A stretch of DNA of 64,000 bases, from NCBI RefSeq assembly GCF_001515305.1, contig NZ_LNQV01000010.1, positions 41,963 to 105,962 of the forward strand, written 5' to 3'. The notes under the pieces were generated by a model, which was not told the DNA's origin, did not search any database, and was given only the letters and a program-made list of their open reading frames with translations. The stretch is from Aquitalea pelogenes. GTDB lineage: Bacteria > Pseudomonadota > Gammaproteobacteria > Burkholderiales > Chromobacteriaceae. The translations under genes and the position numbers were made by a program. This document shows positions 8,947-17,853 of the stretch, in pieces. Position 1 is the stretch's first letter, and each line of letters begins with the position of its first letter.

Positions 8947-10614
8947 ATGGCAAATCCGCTATTTGCACGACATGAAGCCACCTTGCACCAGGCCTTGAAC
9001 GCCATTCGTGAACGTGGTTACTGGACTCCATATCCGGAGACACCGAGCCCGAAAATTTATGGGGAGGCGGCCGCCGATGAAGGCAGGGCAAGGTTCGAGG
9101 CCCTGCTTGGCAGCACATTCGATTTTCCCGGCCAGCCGCCAGCCAGCGGTCTTGTCGGTAGCGAACGTTCGCCCTACAGCGGCGCACTCAATATCCGCTA
9201 CCCGCGCTTTGAAGTTGAGACCCTGATCGCCGCTTCGAGCGCTGCGCTCGACAACTGGCGCCAGGCCGGGCCGGAAGTCTGGGTGGGAGTGTCGTTGGAG
9301 ATTCTTGCGCGGCTTAACAAGCACAGTTTCGAGATGGCCCATGCGGTGATGCATACCACCGGCCAGGCCTTCATGATGTCGTTTCAGGCAGGTGGCCCAC
9401 ATGCGCAAGACCGTGGACTGGAGGCTGTCGCCTACGCCTGGCGTGAAATGTCGGCCATTCCGGCTGCAAGCAGCTGGAGCAAGCCGCAGGGCAAGAATGA
9501 GCCGGTCGTGCTGCAAAAGAACTGGAAAATCGTGCCGCGCGGCATTGGTCTGGTCATTGGCTGCTGCACCTTCCCCACCTGGAATGGCTATCCGGGACTG
9601 TTCGCCAGTCTGGCCACCGGCAACACCGTTATCGTCAAGCCACATGCAGGCGCGGTGCTGCCGATGGCCATCACAGTAAAGATTGCTCGCGAAGTGCTGC
9701 AGGAAGCCGGCTTCGACCCGAACGTGGTGCTGCTGGCCGCCAACCAGAGTGGTGAACCGCTGGCCACCAAGCTGGCGGAAAACGCATCAGTCAAACTGAT
9801 TGACTTCACCGGCAGCCGTAAAAACGGTGAGTGGCTGGAGGCCAACTGTCGGCATGCACAGGTTTACACCGAGAAAGCCGGTGTTAACACCATCGTGATC
9901 GACTCGACCCACGACTTCAAAGGACTCAGCCGCAACATTGCCCTGTCACTGGCCTTGTACGGCGGACAAATGTGTACTGCGCCGCAGAATATTTTCATTC
10001 CGGCTGATGGCATTGACACTGCAGAAGGACATCTGCCTTACGAGGAAGTGGTGGCTGGCATTGTCTCGGCCATCAATGGCCTGACCGCCGACCCGGCCAA
10101 GGCAGTGGAGTTCCTGGGTGCCATCCAGAACCCAGGGGTGCTGTCCCGGCTGGAGGCGGCACAGAAGCTAGGTCAACCCTTGCTCGACAGCCATGCCATC
10201 GCACACCCGCTCTATCCCGAAGCCGTCGTGCGCACACCGTTGCTGCGCGCCCTGTCGGTACAAGACCAGGCCATCTACCAGGAAGAGCATTTCGGTCCGA
10301 TCGCCTTCGTGATCAAGACCGGCAGCAGTGCTGAAAGCCTTGCCATTATTGAAGACACGGTACGCAAACACGGTGCGCTGTCGTTCTCGGTGTACAGCAC
10401 CGATGCCACCGTACAGCAGCAGGCACAAGCAGTTGCCGAACGTGCCTGCATCTCACTGTCCCTCAACCTCACCGGCAGCGTGCTGGTCAACCAGTCGGCT
10501 GCATTCAGCGACTTCCACGGCACTGGAGGCAACCCGGCGGCCAATGCCGCGCTGTCGGACAGCGCCTTCGTAGCCAACCGCTTCCGTGTGGTACAAACCC
10601 GCCGTTTCGCCTAA
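8947..10614 (+). CDS. paaN: phenylacetic acid degradation aldehyde dehydrogenase PaaN
   Basis: 555 aa. Aldehyde-dehydrogenase-superfamily protein of the PaaN type, without the C-terminal MaoC hydratase domain found in PaaZ. Landmarks are TFPTWNGYPGLFASLATGNT (cofactor region), IDFTGSRKNGEW, the catalytic-Cys segment LYGGQMCTAPQN, and YQEEHFGPIAFVI near the end. It probably oxidises the semialdehyde formed on ring opening, but the exact step is less certain than for PaaZ. AAGGAATG precedes the ATG. An intrinsic terminator follows directly. Confidence 0.9.
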   Translation: MANPLFARHEATLHQALNAIRERGYWTPYPETPSPKIYGEAAADEGRARFEALLGSTFDFPGQPPASGLVGSERSPYSGALNIRYPRFEVETLIAASSAALDNWRQAGPEVWVGVSLEILARLNKHSFEMAHAVMHTTGQAFMMSFQAGGPHAQDRGLEAVAYAWREMSAIPAASSWSKPQGKNEPVVLQKNWKIVPRGIGLVIGCCTFPTWNGYPGLFASLATGNTVIVKPHAGAVLPMAITVKIAREVLQEAGFDPNVVLLAANQSGEPLATKLAENASVKLIDFTGSRKNGEWLEANCRHAQVYTEKAGVNTIVIDSTHDFKGLSRNIALSLALYGGQMCTAPQNIFIPADGIDTAEGHLPYEEVVAGIVSAINGLTADPAKAVEFLGAIQNPGVLSRLEAAQKLGQPLLDSHAIAHPLYPEAVVRTPLLRALSVQDQAIYQEEHFGPIAFVIKTGSSAESLAIIEDTVRKHGALSFSVYSTDATVQQQAQAVAERACISLSLNLTGSVLVNQSAAFSDFHGTGGNPAANAALSDSAFVANRFRVVQTRRFA

Positions 10615-10623
10615 GCCACTTGT

Positions 10624-10648
10624 CGCCCGGTATTTGCCGGGCGTTTTT
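10624..10648 (+). terminator. intrinsic terminator after paaN
   Basis: A perfect 7-bp stem, CGCCCGG / CCGGGCG, with a six-base loop, is followed by TTTTT. It lies between paaN and paaY, so paaY and the permease genes need read-through or their own promoter. Confidence 0.8.
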
Positions 10649-10674
10649 CATCTTGTTTGCAGAAAGATCGCACC

Positions 10675-11283
10675 ATGCAGTGCTATGCAATTGACGGAGT
10701 GATTCCTGTGGTCAGCCCGGACGCCTTCATCCATCCCTCAGCGACATTGATCGGTGACGTTGTGGTTGGCGCAGGCTGCTATATCGGCCCGGGTGCGGTA
10801 CTGCGCGGGGACTTTGGCCCTATCCGCATTGCCACAGGCAGCAATATTCAGGACAACTGCGTGCTGCATAGCGGGGTAGATACTCCCTTGATCGTCGAAG
10901 AAAACGGTCACGTCGGCCACGGTGCCGTCTTGCACGCCTGCCATCTGGAACGCGGGGTGCTGGTCGGCATGAATGCCGTTGTGATGGATGGCGCACGGCT
11001 AGGCAGTCAATGCATCGTCGGCGCGATGGCCTTCATCCCGGCGGGCAGGATTTGCGCTCCTCGCCAGTTGCTGCTGGGCCTGCCAGCCAAAGCGGTGCGC
11101 ACGCTCAGCGAGGCGGAAATCATTGCCAAGCAGCGCGCGACACAGGCTTATCACCATCTGGCCATACGCTGCCGTCGCAGCCTGGTAGCGGTGCAGCCTT
11201 TATCCACCCTCGACGCCAAGCGCCCCAAGCTTGATCTATCCGTATTCACGGCAAGCGCAGCCGAAACCCCCGGCACTGACTGA
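10675..11283 (+). CDS. paaY: phenylacetate pathway hexapeptide thioesterase PaaY
   Basis: 202 aa. Left-handed beta-helix protein of the gamma-carbonic-anhydrase-like group, known as a thioesterase that clears dead-end CoA esters in the phenylacetate pathway. Hexapeptide turns are visible in HPSATLIGDVVVGAGCYIGP, LRGDFGPIRIATGSNIQDNC and HVGHGAVLHAC, which carry the metal-binding His residues. LVGMNAVVMDGA is also conserved. The ATG at 10675 matches the family start; an in-frame TTG six codons upstream is not needed. Confidence 0.93.
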   Translation: MQCYAIDGVIPVVSPDAFIHPSATLIGDVVVGAGCYIGPGAVLRGDFGPIRIATGSNIQDNCVLHSGVDTPLIVEENGHVGHGAVLHACHLERGVLVGMNAVVMDGARLGSQCIVGAMAFIPAGRICAPRQLLLGLPAKAVRTLSEAEIIAKQRATQAYHHLAIRCRRSLVAVQPLSTLDAKRPKLDLSVFTASAAETPGTD

Positions 11284-11346
11284 ATGACAAGCAGCGCTAT
11301 ACCAGCCCACGCAGCAGGGCAAGCCCGGCCCCCAGGAGAATATGTG

Positions 11347-11655
11347 ATGAACGACACTAAATTGGAATTAATCCTGCAGCATCCTGATTTCCAGCAATTG
11401 ATCGACAAGAAGACCCGCCTTAGCTGGTCGCTGAGCGCGGTGATGCTGGTGATTTACTACGGTTTCATTCTGCTGCTGGCATTTTCACCAGGCACATTAG
11501 CCCGCCCCATCAGCGATGGCGCGATCACCATCGGCATTCCGGTCGGAGTGGCCATCATCCTGCTGACGTTCGTGCTGACCGGTATCTATGTACGGATAGC
11601 CAATCGCGATCTCGATCCACTCAACGAAAAAGTGCTCCGGGGGTTCATGGCATGA
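11347..11655 (+). CDS. DUF485 membrane protein (YjcH-like), permease partner
   Basis: 102 aa with two predicted membrane segments ([17 protein letters not shown] and [20 protein letters not shown]). DUF485 proteins are regularly encoded just upstream of ActP-type solute:sodium symporters. The ATG at 11347 has AGGAGA eight bases before it. The stop overlaps the start of the permease gene by 4 bp (ATGA), so the two are coupled. Confidence 0.9.
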   Translation: MNDTKLELILQHPDFQQLIDKKTRLSWSLSAVMLVIYYGFILLLAFSPGTLARPISDGAITIGIPVGVAIILLTFVLTGIYVRIANRDLDPLNEKVLRGFMA

Positions 11656-13319
11656 AGCGCCTGTCTTATCTGCTTACGCTGTTGGTGTTCGGCCTGAGCA
11701 GCCAATCCATTTGCGCCGCAGCAAGCAATCCGATATCCGCCAGTCCCAGGCCGCTGAACTGGAACGCCATCACCATGTTTTTGGTTTTCGTCCTTTTTAC
11801 ACTGGCCATTATCAGGTGGGCGGCCAAACGCACCCGCTCCGCTGCCGACTTTTATACCGCTGGTGGCGGCCTGAGCCCCTTGCAGAACGGCCTGGCGATT
11901 GCCGGTGACATGGTATCGGCTGCGTCATTTCTGGGCATTTCAGCCATGATGTTCGACAAGGGCTACGATGGTCTCATCTATGCGCTGGGTGTGCTGGCGG
12001 GTTGGCCCATCATCCTGTTTCTGATTGCCGAGCGCTTGCGCAACCTGGGCAAGTTCACCTTTGCCGACGTGGTGTCTTACCGGCTGGCGCAAACGCCAGT
12101 GCGGATTACCGCCGCGCTAGGCACACTGACAGTGGCCATCATGTACCTGGTAGCGCAGATGGTTGGGGCCGGTAAATTGATCGAACTGCTATTTGGCACC
12201 AGTTACCTGTCCGCCGTCATGCTGGTTGGGGTGCTGATGGTGCTGTACGTCACCTTTGGCGGCATGCTTGCCACTACCTGGGTACAAATCATCAAGGCCG
12301 TACTGCTGCTGGCCGGCACCACCTTCATGGCCTTCATGGTGCTGTCGCACTTCGGTTTCAGCCCGGAGGCGCTGTTTGCCGGTGCCGCCACGACGCATGC
12401 CAACGGCAAAGCCATCCTGGCACCGGGCGGCCTGGTTTCCGACCCTGTTGACGCCATCTCGCTGGGGCTGGGCATGATGTTCGGCACCGCCGGCCTGCCG
12501 CATATCCTGATGCGCTTCTTTACCGTTGCCAATGCCAGGCAAGCACGCAAATCGGTGTTTTACGCCACCGGTTTTATCGCTTATTTCTATCTGCTAATCC
12601 TGATCGCTGGCTTTGGAGCCATCGTGATGGTGGGTAGCGAACCCGACTTCCACGATGCAGCGGGCAACATCATCGGCGGCAATAACATGATTGCGGTCCA
12701 CCTGGCTCAAGCTGTCGGCGGCAACCTGTTTCTTGGTTTCATCTCGGCAGTCGCTTTCGCCACCATTCTGGCCGTGGTCGCTGGGCTGGCCCTATCAGGT
12801 GCCTCTGCCATTTCGCACGACCTGTACGCCACGGTCCTTTGCAAAGGGAGTGCCAGCGAACAGAGTGAAATCAGGGTGTCCAAAATAGCCACCTTAGCCA
12901 TTGGCATCCTCGCCATCGTACTGGGCCTACTGTTTGAAAAGCAGAACATCGCCTTTTTATCCGGCCTGGTCTTGGCAATTGCCGCTTCGGTCAATTTCCC
13001 GGTTTTGTTTCTGTCCATGTTCTGGAAAGGACTGACTACCCGTGGAGCCGTAGTTGGCAGCCTTGCCGGGCTGCTATCAGCGATTGTCCTGTTGATACTC
13101 GGCCCGACAGTGTGGGTGGGTATCCTGCAGCACCAGACCCCACTATTCCCCTATGCCAATCCGGCTTTGTTCTCCATGAGCATTGCCTTTGGCAGTGCCT
13201 GGTTATTATCCGTACTCGATGACTCACCGCGCGCGCAGGAGGAACGCCAGCGCTATCTTGCACAGTACATCCGGTCGATGACCGGTATTGGTGCAGCAAG
13301 AGCCAGCCAGAAGCATTGA
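11652..13319 (+). CDS. sodium:solute symporter, ActP/PaaL type (acetate or phenylacetate permease)
   Basis: 555 aa. An N-terminal signal-like segment ([19 protein letters not shown]) is followed by about 13 hydrophobic segments. SSS-family features include [37 protein letters not shown] and [15 protein letters not shown]. Close relatives include acetate permease ActP and the phenylacetate permease PaaL of pseudomonad clusters. Its place directly behind paaY makes phenylacetate a reasonable substrate, but sequence alone does not separate the two. Confidence 0.85.
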   Translation: MKRLSYLLTLLVFGLSSQSICAAASNPISASPRPLNWNAITMFLVFVLFTLAIIRWAAKRTRSAADFYTAGGGLSPLQNGLAIAGDMVSAASFLGISAMMFDKGYDGLIYALGVLAGWPIILFLIAERLRNLGKFTFADVVSYRLAQTPVRITAALGTLTVAIMYLVAQMVGAGKLIELLFGTSYLSAVMLVGVLMVLYVTFGGMLATTWVQIIKAVLLLAGTTFMAFMVLSHFGFSPEALFAGAATTHANGKAILAPGGLVSDPVDAISLGLGMMFGTAGLPHILMRFFTVANARQARKSVFYATGFIAYFYLLILIAGFGAIVMVGSEPDFHDAAGNIIGGNNMIAVHLAQAVGGNLFLGFISAVAFATILAVVAGLALSGASAISHDLYATVLCKGSASEQSEIRVSKIATLAIGILAIVLGLLFEKQNIAFLSGLVLAIAASVNFPVLFLSMFWKGLTTRGAVVGSLAGLLSAIVLLILGPTVWVGILQHQTPLFPYANPALFSMSIAFGSAWLLSVLDDSPRAQEERQRYLAQYIRSMTGIGAARASQKH

Positions 13320-13407
13320 ATGGCACCCTGCAAGCAGGCAGATACAGGCAGCTCTCCTGCTTCTGCTTGGCATAAGCTCAAAATCAGCCAGCTACTCACC
13401 GTACACC

Positions 13408-13432
13408 CACCGCCAGACAGCTTCTGGCGGTG
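13408..13432. other. perfect 10-bp inverted repeat without a T tract
   Basis: CACCGCCAGA and TCTGGCGGTG are perfect complements around a five-base loop. The repeat lies about 90 bp after the permease stop and 114 bp before the ClpP-like gene. No T run follows on either strand, so it is a poor intrinsic terminator. It could stabilise the 3' end of the permease mRNA. Apart from this I see nothing in the 226-bp gap. Confidence 0.45.
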
Positions 13433-13545
13433 ATGGAACCAAAGCAGGATGCAGCGAAATGAAACTGGCCGGTGGGACTGCGGAGGGGCTACACTGACAG
13501 TGCAACACGCAGTCTTCCTCATCCTTACAACAACAGGAAAATGCG

Positions 13546-14256
13546 ATGACCCACTCCCGCTACCACGCCCCGCTGCAAGACCGCAGCACTGACGACGACG
13601 AAGACGACGATGTGAAACTGCCCGCCTTCCGCCGCTATGAATCACAAGGTGTGATCCGCCAGATTTCCTACTATCTGTCCGGCGAAATTGTCGACCCCAT
13701 CCAGTACACCGACCTGCTGTACACCCTGCGCACCGCCAGCGCCACAGACCTGATCTTCCTGCACCTCAACACCCCCGGCGGCAATTTCGACACCGGCTTG
13801 CAGATCATCAACAACATCGCCGCCAGCGAGGCGCACGTCATCACCATTCTGGAAGCCCGCGCCTTTTCCATGGGAGCGCTGATCTTTCTGGCCGGGGACG
13901 AGCTGATCGTGCATGACACCTGCCAGCTGATGTTCCACAACTACTCATCCGCCTCGGTGGGCAAGGGTAACGAACAGGCAGCGCAGGTGATGGCCAGCCG
14001 CAAATGGTTCGACAAGGTGATGCGCAATGTCTGCCGCCCCTTCCTGAGTGATCAGGAACTGGAACGCATCAGCAAGGGCGAGGACATCTGGCTGGATACC
14101 GACGACATCCGCCGCCGCCTGCTGCATCTGCAAAAAGGAGAACCGGCAGTCAAGCCCAAAGGCACGCGGGCCAAGGTGAAACCGGTACCGGTCAGCGCCA
14201 GCGAAACCGACGCCGCCAAACCGGCACGCAGCAGCCGCAAGAGCAAGCCTGCCTGA
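13546..14256 (+). CDS. ClpP-like serine peptidase (stand-alone, acidic head and basic tail)
   Basis: 236 aa. The middle (about residues 35-185) has the ClpP/crotonase fold. FLHLNTPGGNFDTGLQIIN matches the ClpP substrate-groove region, ARAFSMGALIFLAGDE contains the expected Ser nucleophile, and CQLMFHNYSS contains the His. The third catalytic residue is probably in the KWFDKVMRNVC segment. The N-terminus carries an acidic run (DDDEDDD) and the last 40 residues are Lys/Arg/Ala rich, neither of which is typical of housekeeping ClpP. No clpX or clpA lies nearby. A site of AGGA type precedes the ATG. The substrate is unknown. Confidence 0.75.
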   Translation: MTHSRYHAPLQDRSTDDDEDDDVKLPAFRRYESQGVIRQISYYLSGEIVDPIQYTDLLYTLRTASATDLIFLHLNTPGGNFDTGLQIINNIAASEAHVITILEARAFSMGALIFLAGDELIVHDTCQLMFHNYSSASVGKGNEQAAQVMASRKWFDKVMRNVCRPFLSDQELERISKGEDIWLDTDDIRRRLLHLQKGEPAVKPKGTRAKVKPVPVSASETDAAKPARSSRKSKPA

Positions 14257-14324
14257 GGCCACAAAATAGGGTAATGCCCCTGTGGCAAGCAGACACCGCA
14301 CCGCAGGGGTGTGGCGAGCCGCGC

Positions 14325-14654
14325 TCAATCCACAATGAACAGCCGCGCCCCGGTCCGGGTTGACGAGCGGTGCGGCTCGGCTTCATCGGCCACCTGATAA
14401 CTCAGGCCGGGAGTCAGCATGAAGCGGCGGCCATCGGCCAGCTCGGTCAGCAACTCACCTTCCAGACACAGCAGGATATGGCCCTTGCGACACCAGTGGT
14501 CGGCCACATAGCCGGGGCTGTACTCCACCATGCGCACGCGGATGTTGCCGAACTGACAGGTACGCCACAGCGCCATGCCGCTTTCGCCGGGATGCTCGGT
14601 AGGGGCAATGGCCGACCAGTCGGTCACGCCAAACGGGATAGTGTCGATTTGCAT
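14325..14654 (-). CDS. small single-domain cupin protein (DHCW type)
   Basis: 109 aa. One cupin barrel with YVADHWCRKGHILLCLEGEL and a later LTPGLSYQVADEAEPHRSST. The His-Trp-Cys cluster and the final His are possible metal ligands, as in DHCW-motif cupins of unknown function. The start at 14654 has GGAG nine bases upstream. It lies between convergent clpP-like and adhE units and shows no operon partner. Confidence 0.75.
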   Translation of the reverse strand: MQIDTIPFGVTDWSAIAPTEHPGESGMALWRTCQFGNIRVRMVEYSPGYVADHWCRKGHILLCLEGELLTELADGRRFMLTPGLSYQVADEAEPHRSSTRTGARLFIVD

Positions 14655-14727
14655 GCTGCGCTCCATCTCGGGCTGATCAAGCAGACAGCTTAACCCAGCA
14701 CACCCGGCATGGCATGCAGCAGGCAGG

Positions 14728-14752
14728 AAAAAGCCCGGAGCGCGCTCCGGGC
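14728..14752 (-). terminator. intrinsic terminator after adhE
   Basis: On the minus strand the stem GCCCGGAGC/GCTCCGGGC with almost no loop is followed by TTTTT. It sits 23 bp beyond the adhE stop. Confidence 0.82.
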
Positions 14753-14775
14753 CTGCTGGTTGAAACGCAGCGGAT

Positions 14776-17441
14776 TTATACCGCTTTTTGCTTGCCTTTG
14801 GACTTGCGCACCACGGCAACATCGCTGGCGGCATCGCGCAAATGCGCTTCGCACCAGGCCCGGCCATAGTAGCTGTCCAGCAGCAGCTGTTTGAGTTCGC
14901 TGATCAAGGGGTAGCGCGGATTGGCCCCGGTGCACTGGTCGTCAAACGCGGCTTCGGCCAACTGGTCGACCCGGGCCAGAAAGTCCGCCTCTTCCACGCC
15001 GGCAGCCTGAATCGACATGGGGATGTTGAGCATCTGCTTGAGCTCGTCCACCCACTGCACCAGTTTTTCCACCCGTTCGTGATCGCGTTCGCCTTCCAGC
15101 CCCAGGTGACGGGCGATTTCGGCATAGCGCGCCACGCTCTTGGGCCGGTCGTACTGGCTGAACGCGGTTTGCTTGGTCGGAATATCAGCCGCGTTGTAGC
15201 GGATGACATTGCTGATCAGCAAGGCATTGGCCAGACCATGCGCCAGGCCGAACTCCGCACCCAGCTTGTGCGCCATGGAGTGGCATACACCCAGGAAGGC
15301 ATTGGCAAAGGCGATGCCGGCAATGCTGGCGGCGTTATGCACTTGCTCGCGCGCTTTCGGGTCGCGTGCGCCGTTCAGATAGGCCGATGGCAGGTAGTCT
15401 TTCAGCAGCTTCAGCGCCTGCAGGGCCTGCGGGTCGGAATATTCGTTGGCCATCACCGACACATAAGCTTCCAGCGCATGCGTCACCGCGTCGATGCCGC
15501 CAAAGGCAGTGAGCGACTTGGGCATGTCCATCACCAGATTGGCATCCACAATGGCCATGTGCGGGGTCAGCTCATAATCGGCAATCGGGTATTTCACCCC
15601 GGTTACTTCGTCGGTCACCACGGCAAACGGCGTGACTTCCGAGCCGGTGCCGGATGTGGTGGGCACCGCCACCAGCATGGCCTTGCCACCCAGCTTGGGG
15701 AACTGGTAAATGCGTTTGCGGATGTCCATGAAGCGCAGCGCCAGATCGGCAAAATGCACTTCTGGGTGTTCGTACATCACCCAGATGATCTTGGCCGCAT
15801 CCATCGGCGAGCCGCCGCCCAGCGCCATGATCACGTCCGGCTGGAAGGCATGGGCCAGTTCGGCACCCTTGCGCACCACGGCCAGCGTGGGGTCGGCAGG
15901 CACATCGAAGAATACTTCCACTTCCAGGCCCATTTTTTTCAGCAGCCGCACCGGCTCATCCACAAAGCCGTGCTCCAGCAGGTAATGCCCGGTCACGATC
16001 AGGCAACGCTTTTTGTCCGCCAGGTCTTCCAATGCCACCGGCAGGCAGCCACGGCGGAAGTAAATGGACTTGGGCAGTTTGTGCCACAGCATGTTTTCCG
16101 CCCTCTTGGCCACGGTTTTCTTGTTGATCAGGTGTTTCGGGCCGACGTTTTCCGAGATGGAATTACCGCCCCAGGAACCGCAACCCAGCGTCAGCGACGG
16201 GGCCAGGCTGAAGTTGTACAAGTCGCCGATGCCGCCATGCGAGGACGGGGTGTTGATCAGGATGCGCGCGGTTTTCATCTTGTCGCCAAAATAGCGGATG
16301 CGCTCGCCTTGCAAGTCCTGATCGGTATACAGCGCCGAGGTGTGGCCGATACCACCCAGTGCCACCAGTGCAGCAGCCTTGTCGCAGGCATCGGCAAAAT
16401 CGCGGGCGCGGTACATGGCCAGCGTGGGCGACAGCTTTTCGTGGGCGAAGGCTTCGTCATTGCTCAGATCACTCACTTCGCCAATCAGCACCTTGGTGTC
16501 CGCCGGTACGGTAATGCCGGCCATGGCGGCAATCTTCACGGCGCTCTGGCCGACAATCGCAGCATTCAGACTGCCACGGTTGAGGATGACACCCGCCACG
16601 GCGGCGGTTTGCTCTGCGCTGAGAATGTAACCGCCATGGCGCGAAAAACGTTCGCGCACGGCCTCGTAAATGCTGTCCACCACGATGACTGACTGCTCGG
16701 ACGCACATACCACGCCGTTGTCGAAAGTCTTGGACATCAGGATGGAGGCCACGGCGCGCTTGATGTCGGCGGTTTCGTCGATTACCGCCGGGGTATTGCC
16801 TGCGCCCACGCCAATGGCGGGTTTGCCGGAGGAATACGCGGCCTTCACCATGCCGGGGCACCGGTGGCCAGGATCAGGTTGATGTCCGGGTGCTGCATCA
16901 GTGCGTTGGACAACTCGACGCTAGGCTCGTCTATCCAGCCGATGATGTCCTGCGGTGCACCAGCAGCCACGGCGGCTTCCAGTACCAGCCGTGCCGCTTC
17001 GCAAGTGGAACGCCGCGCCCGCGGATGGGGCGAGAAGATGATGGCATTGCGGGTTTTCAGCGCGATCAGCGCCTTGAAAATGGCCGTGGAGGTGGGGTTG
17101 GTGGTGGGCACGATGCCGCACAGGATGCCGATGGGTTCGGCAATGGTGATGGTGCCGAAGCTGTCGTCTTCCGACAGCACGCCGCAGGTCTTTTCATCCT
17201 TGTATTTGTTGTAGATGTACTCGGAGGCAAAGTGATTCTTGATCACCTTGTCTTCCATCACCCCCATGCCGGTTTCTTCCACCGCCATGCGTGCCAGCGG
17301 AATGCGCGCATCCGCCGCAGCCAGCGCCGCGCTGCGGAAAATCACATCCACCTGCTGTTGGGAGAATTCGGCAAAAACCGCCTGGGCCTGTTTGACACGC
17401 GCTACCAGCGCATCGAGTTGTTCCAATGAAGATACCGACAT
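14776..17441 (-). CDS. adhE: bifunctional acetaldehyde-CoA/alcohol dehydrogenase AdhE (one frameshift)
   Basis: About 887 aa when repaired. The N-terminal half is a CoA-acylating aldehyde dehydrogenase ([17 protein letters not shown], catalytic Cys in [13 protein letters not shown]). The C-terminal half is an iron-dependent alcohol dehydrogenase ([34 protein letters not shown], and His ligands around [19 protein letters not shown]). It converts acetyl-CoA to ethanol with two NADH during fermentation. Near 16859 one G is missing: the expected [15 protein letters not shown] becomes ATGAPAW followed by a stop, and the continuation is in the next frame. The ATG at 17441 has GGAG eight bases upstream. 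The rest is fully conserved, so sequencing error is likely. Confidence 0.9.
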
Positions 17442-17589
17442 GACATGACTCCAATGACAAAAAAGAAATCTGCCCGGGCTGCATGACATTCAGTTGATCG
17501 CCGTATTTATCCGGCAGGCTTTGCCAAATAAAAACTGAATATACAGCCCTGCATGCTGTAATTAATCCACTACAACCATGCAAATAAAA

Positions 17590-17604
17590 TTGTTAGACAA
17601 ACAA
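17590..17604. promoter_or_regulatory. possible regulator palindrome in the adhE upstream region
   Basis: TTGTT-N5-AACAA is a small inverted repeat about 150 bp upstream of the adhE start. adhE genes are usually redox-controlled, and Rex-type operators have TTGT/ACAA arms, but the half sites here are short. The 412-bp gap 17442-17853 is AT-rich and also holds a 7-bp hairpin (AGTCTGT/ACAGACT, 17761-17785) and the terminator of the carbonic anhydrase gene. I see no gene in it. Confidence 0.25.
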
Positions 17605-17790
17605 GGCCAGTGCCTTTGTTTTACTGGAAAAATCATTATTAAAGGCAGATTACTCTTTTTATCTGTTCATCGTTTTGCGCCAGGCCAAGTAAACAAGTCG
17701 TCAGCAACAGAAAACAGGATGTCCAGGTAAATCATTCAAAGTCCGGTTCAGTCAGCCTGTAGTCTGTCACTTACAAAAACAGACTGAACA

Positions 17791-17830
17791 AAAAGAAAAA
17801 CCGCCAGCGCGGATCGACGCGGTGGCGGTT
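17791..17830 (-). terminator. intrinsic terminator after the carbonic anhydrase gene
   Basis: On the minus strand a long GC-rich stem (AACCGCCA/TGGCGGTT plus an inner CGCG pairing) is followed by TTTTTCTTTT. It starts 24 bp beyond the stop of the gene at 17854. Confidence 0.85.
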
Positions 17831-17853
17831 CTGGTACAGGAAAAGTGCTGCGT

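Noticed and set aside
14788..16692. Long open frame antisense to adhE
   Set aside because: Same codon-bias effect; the composition is unlike a real protein and adhE is clear on the minus strand.
16845..17441. The N-terminal part of adhE read as a separate short aldehyde dehydrogenase
   Set aside because: The sequence stops in the middle of the conserved [15 protein letters not shown] segment and continues in the next frame, so it is one gene with an indel.
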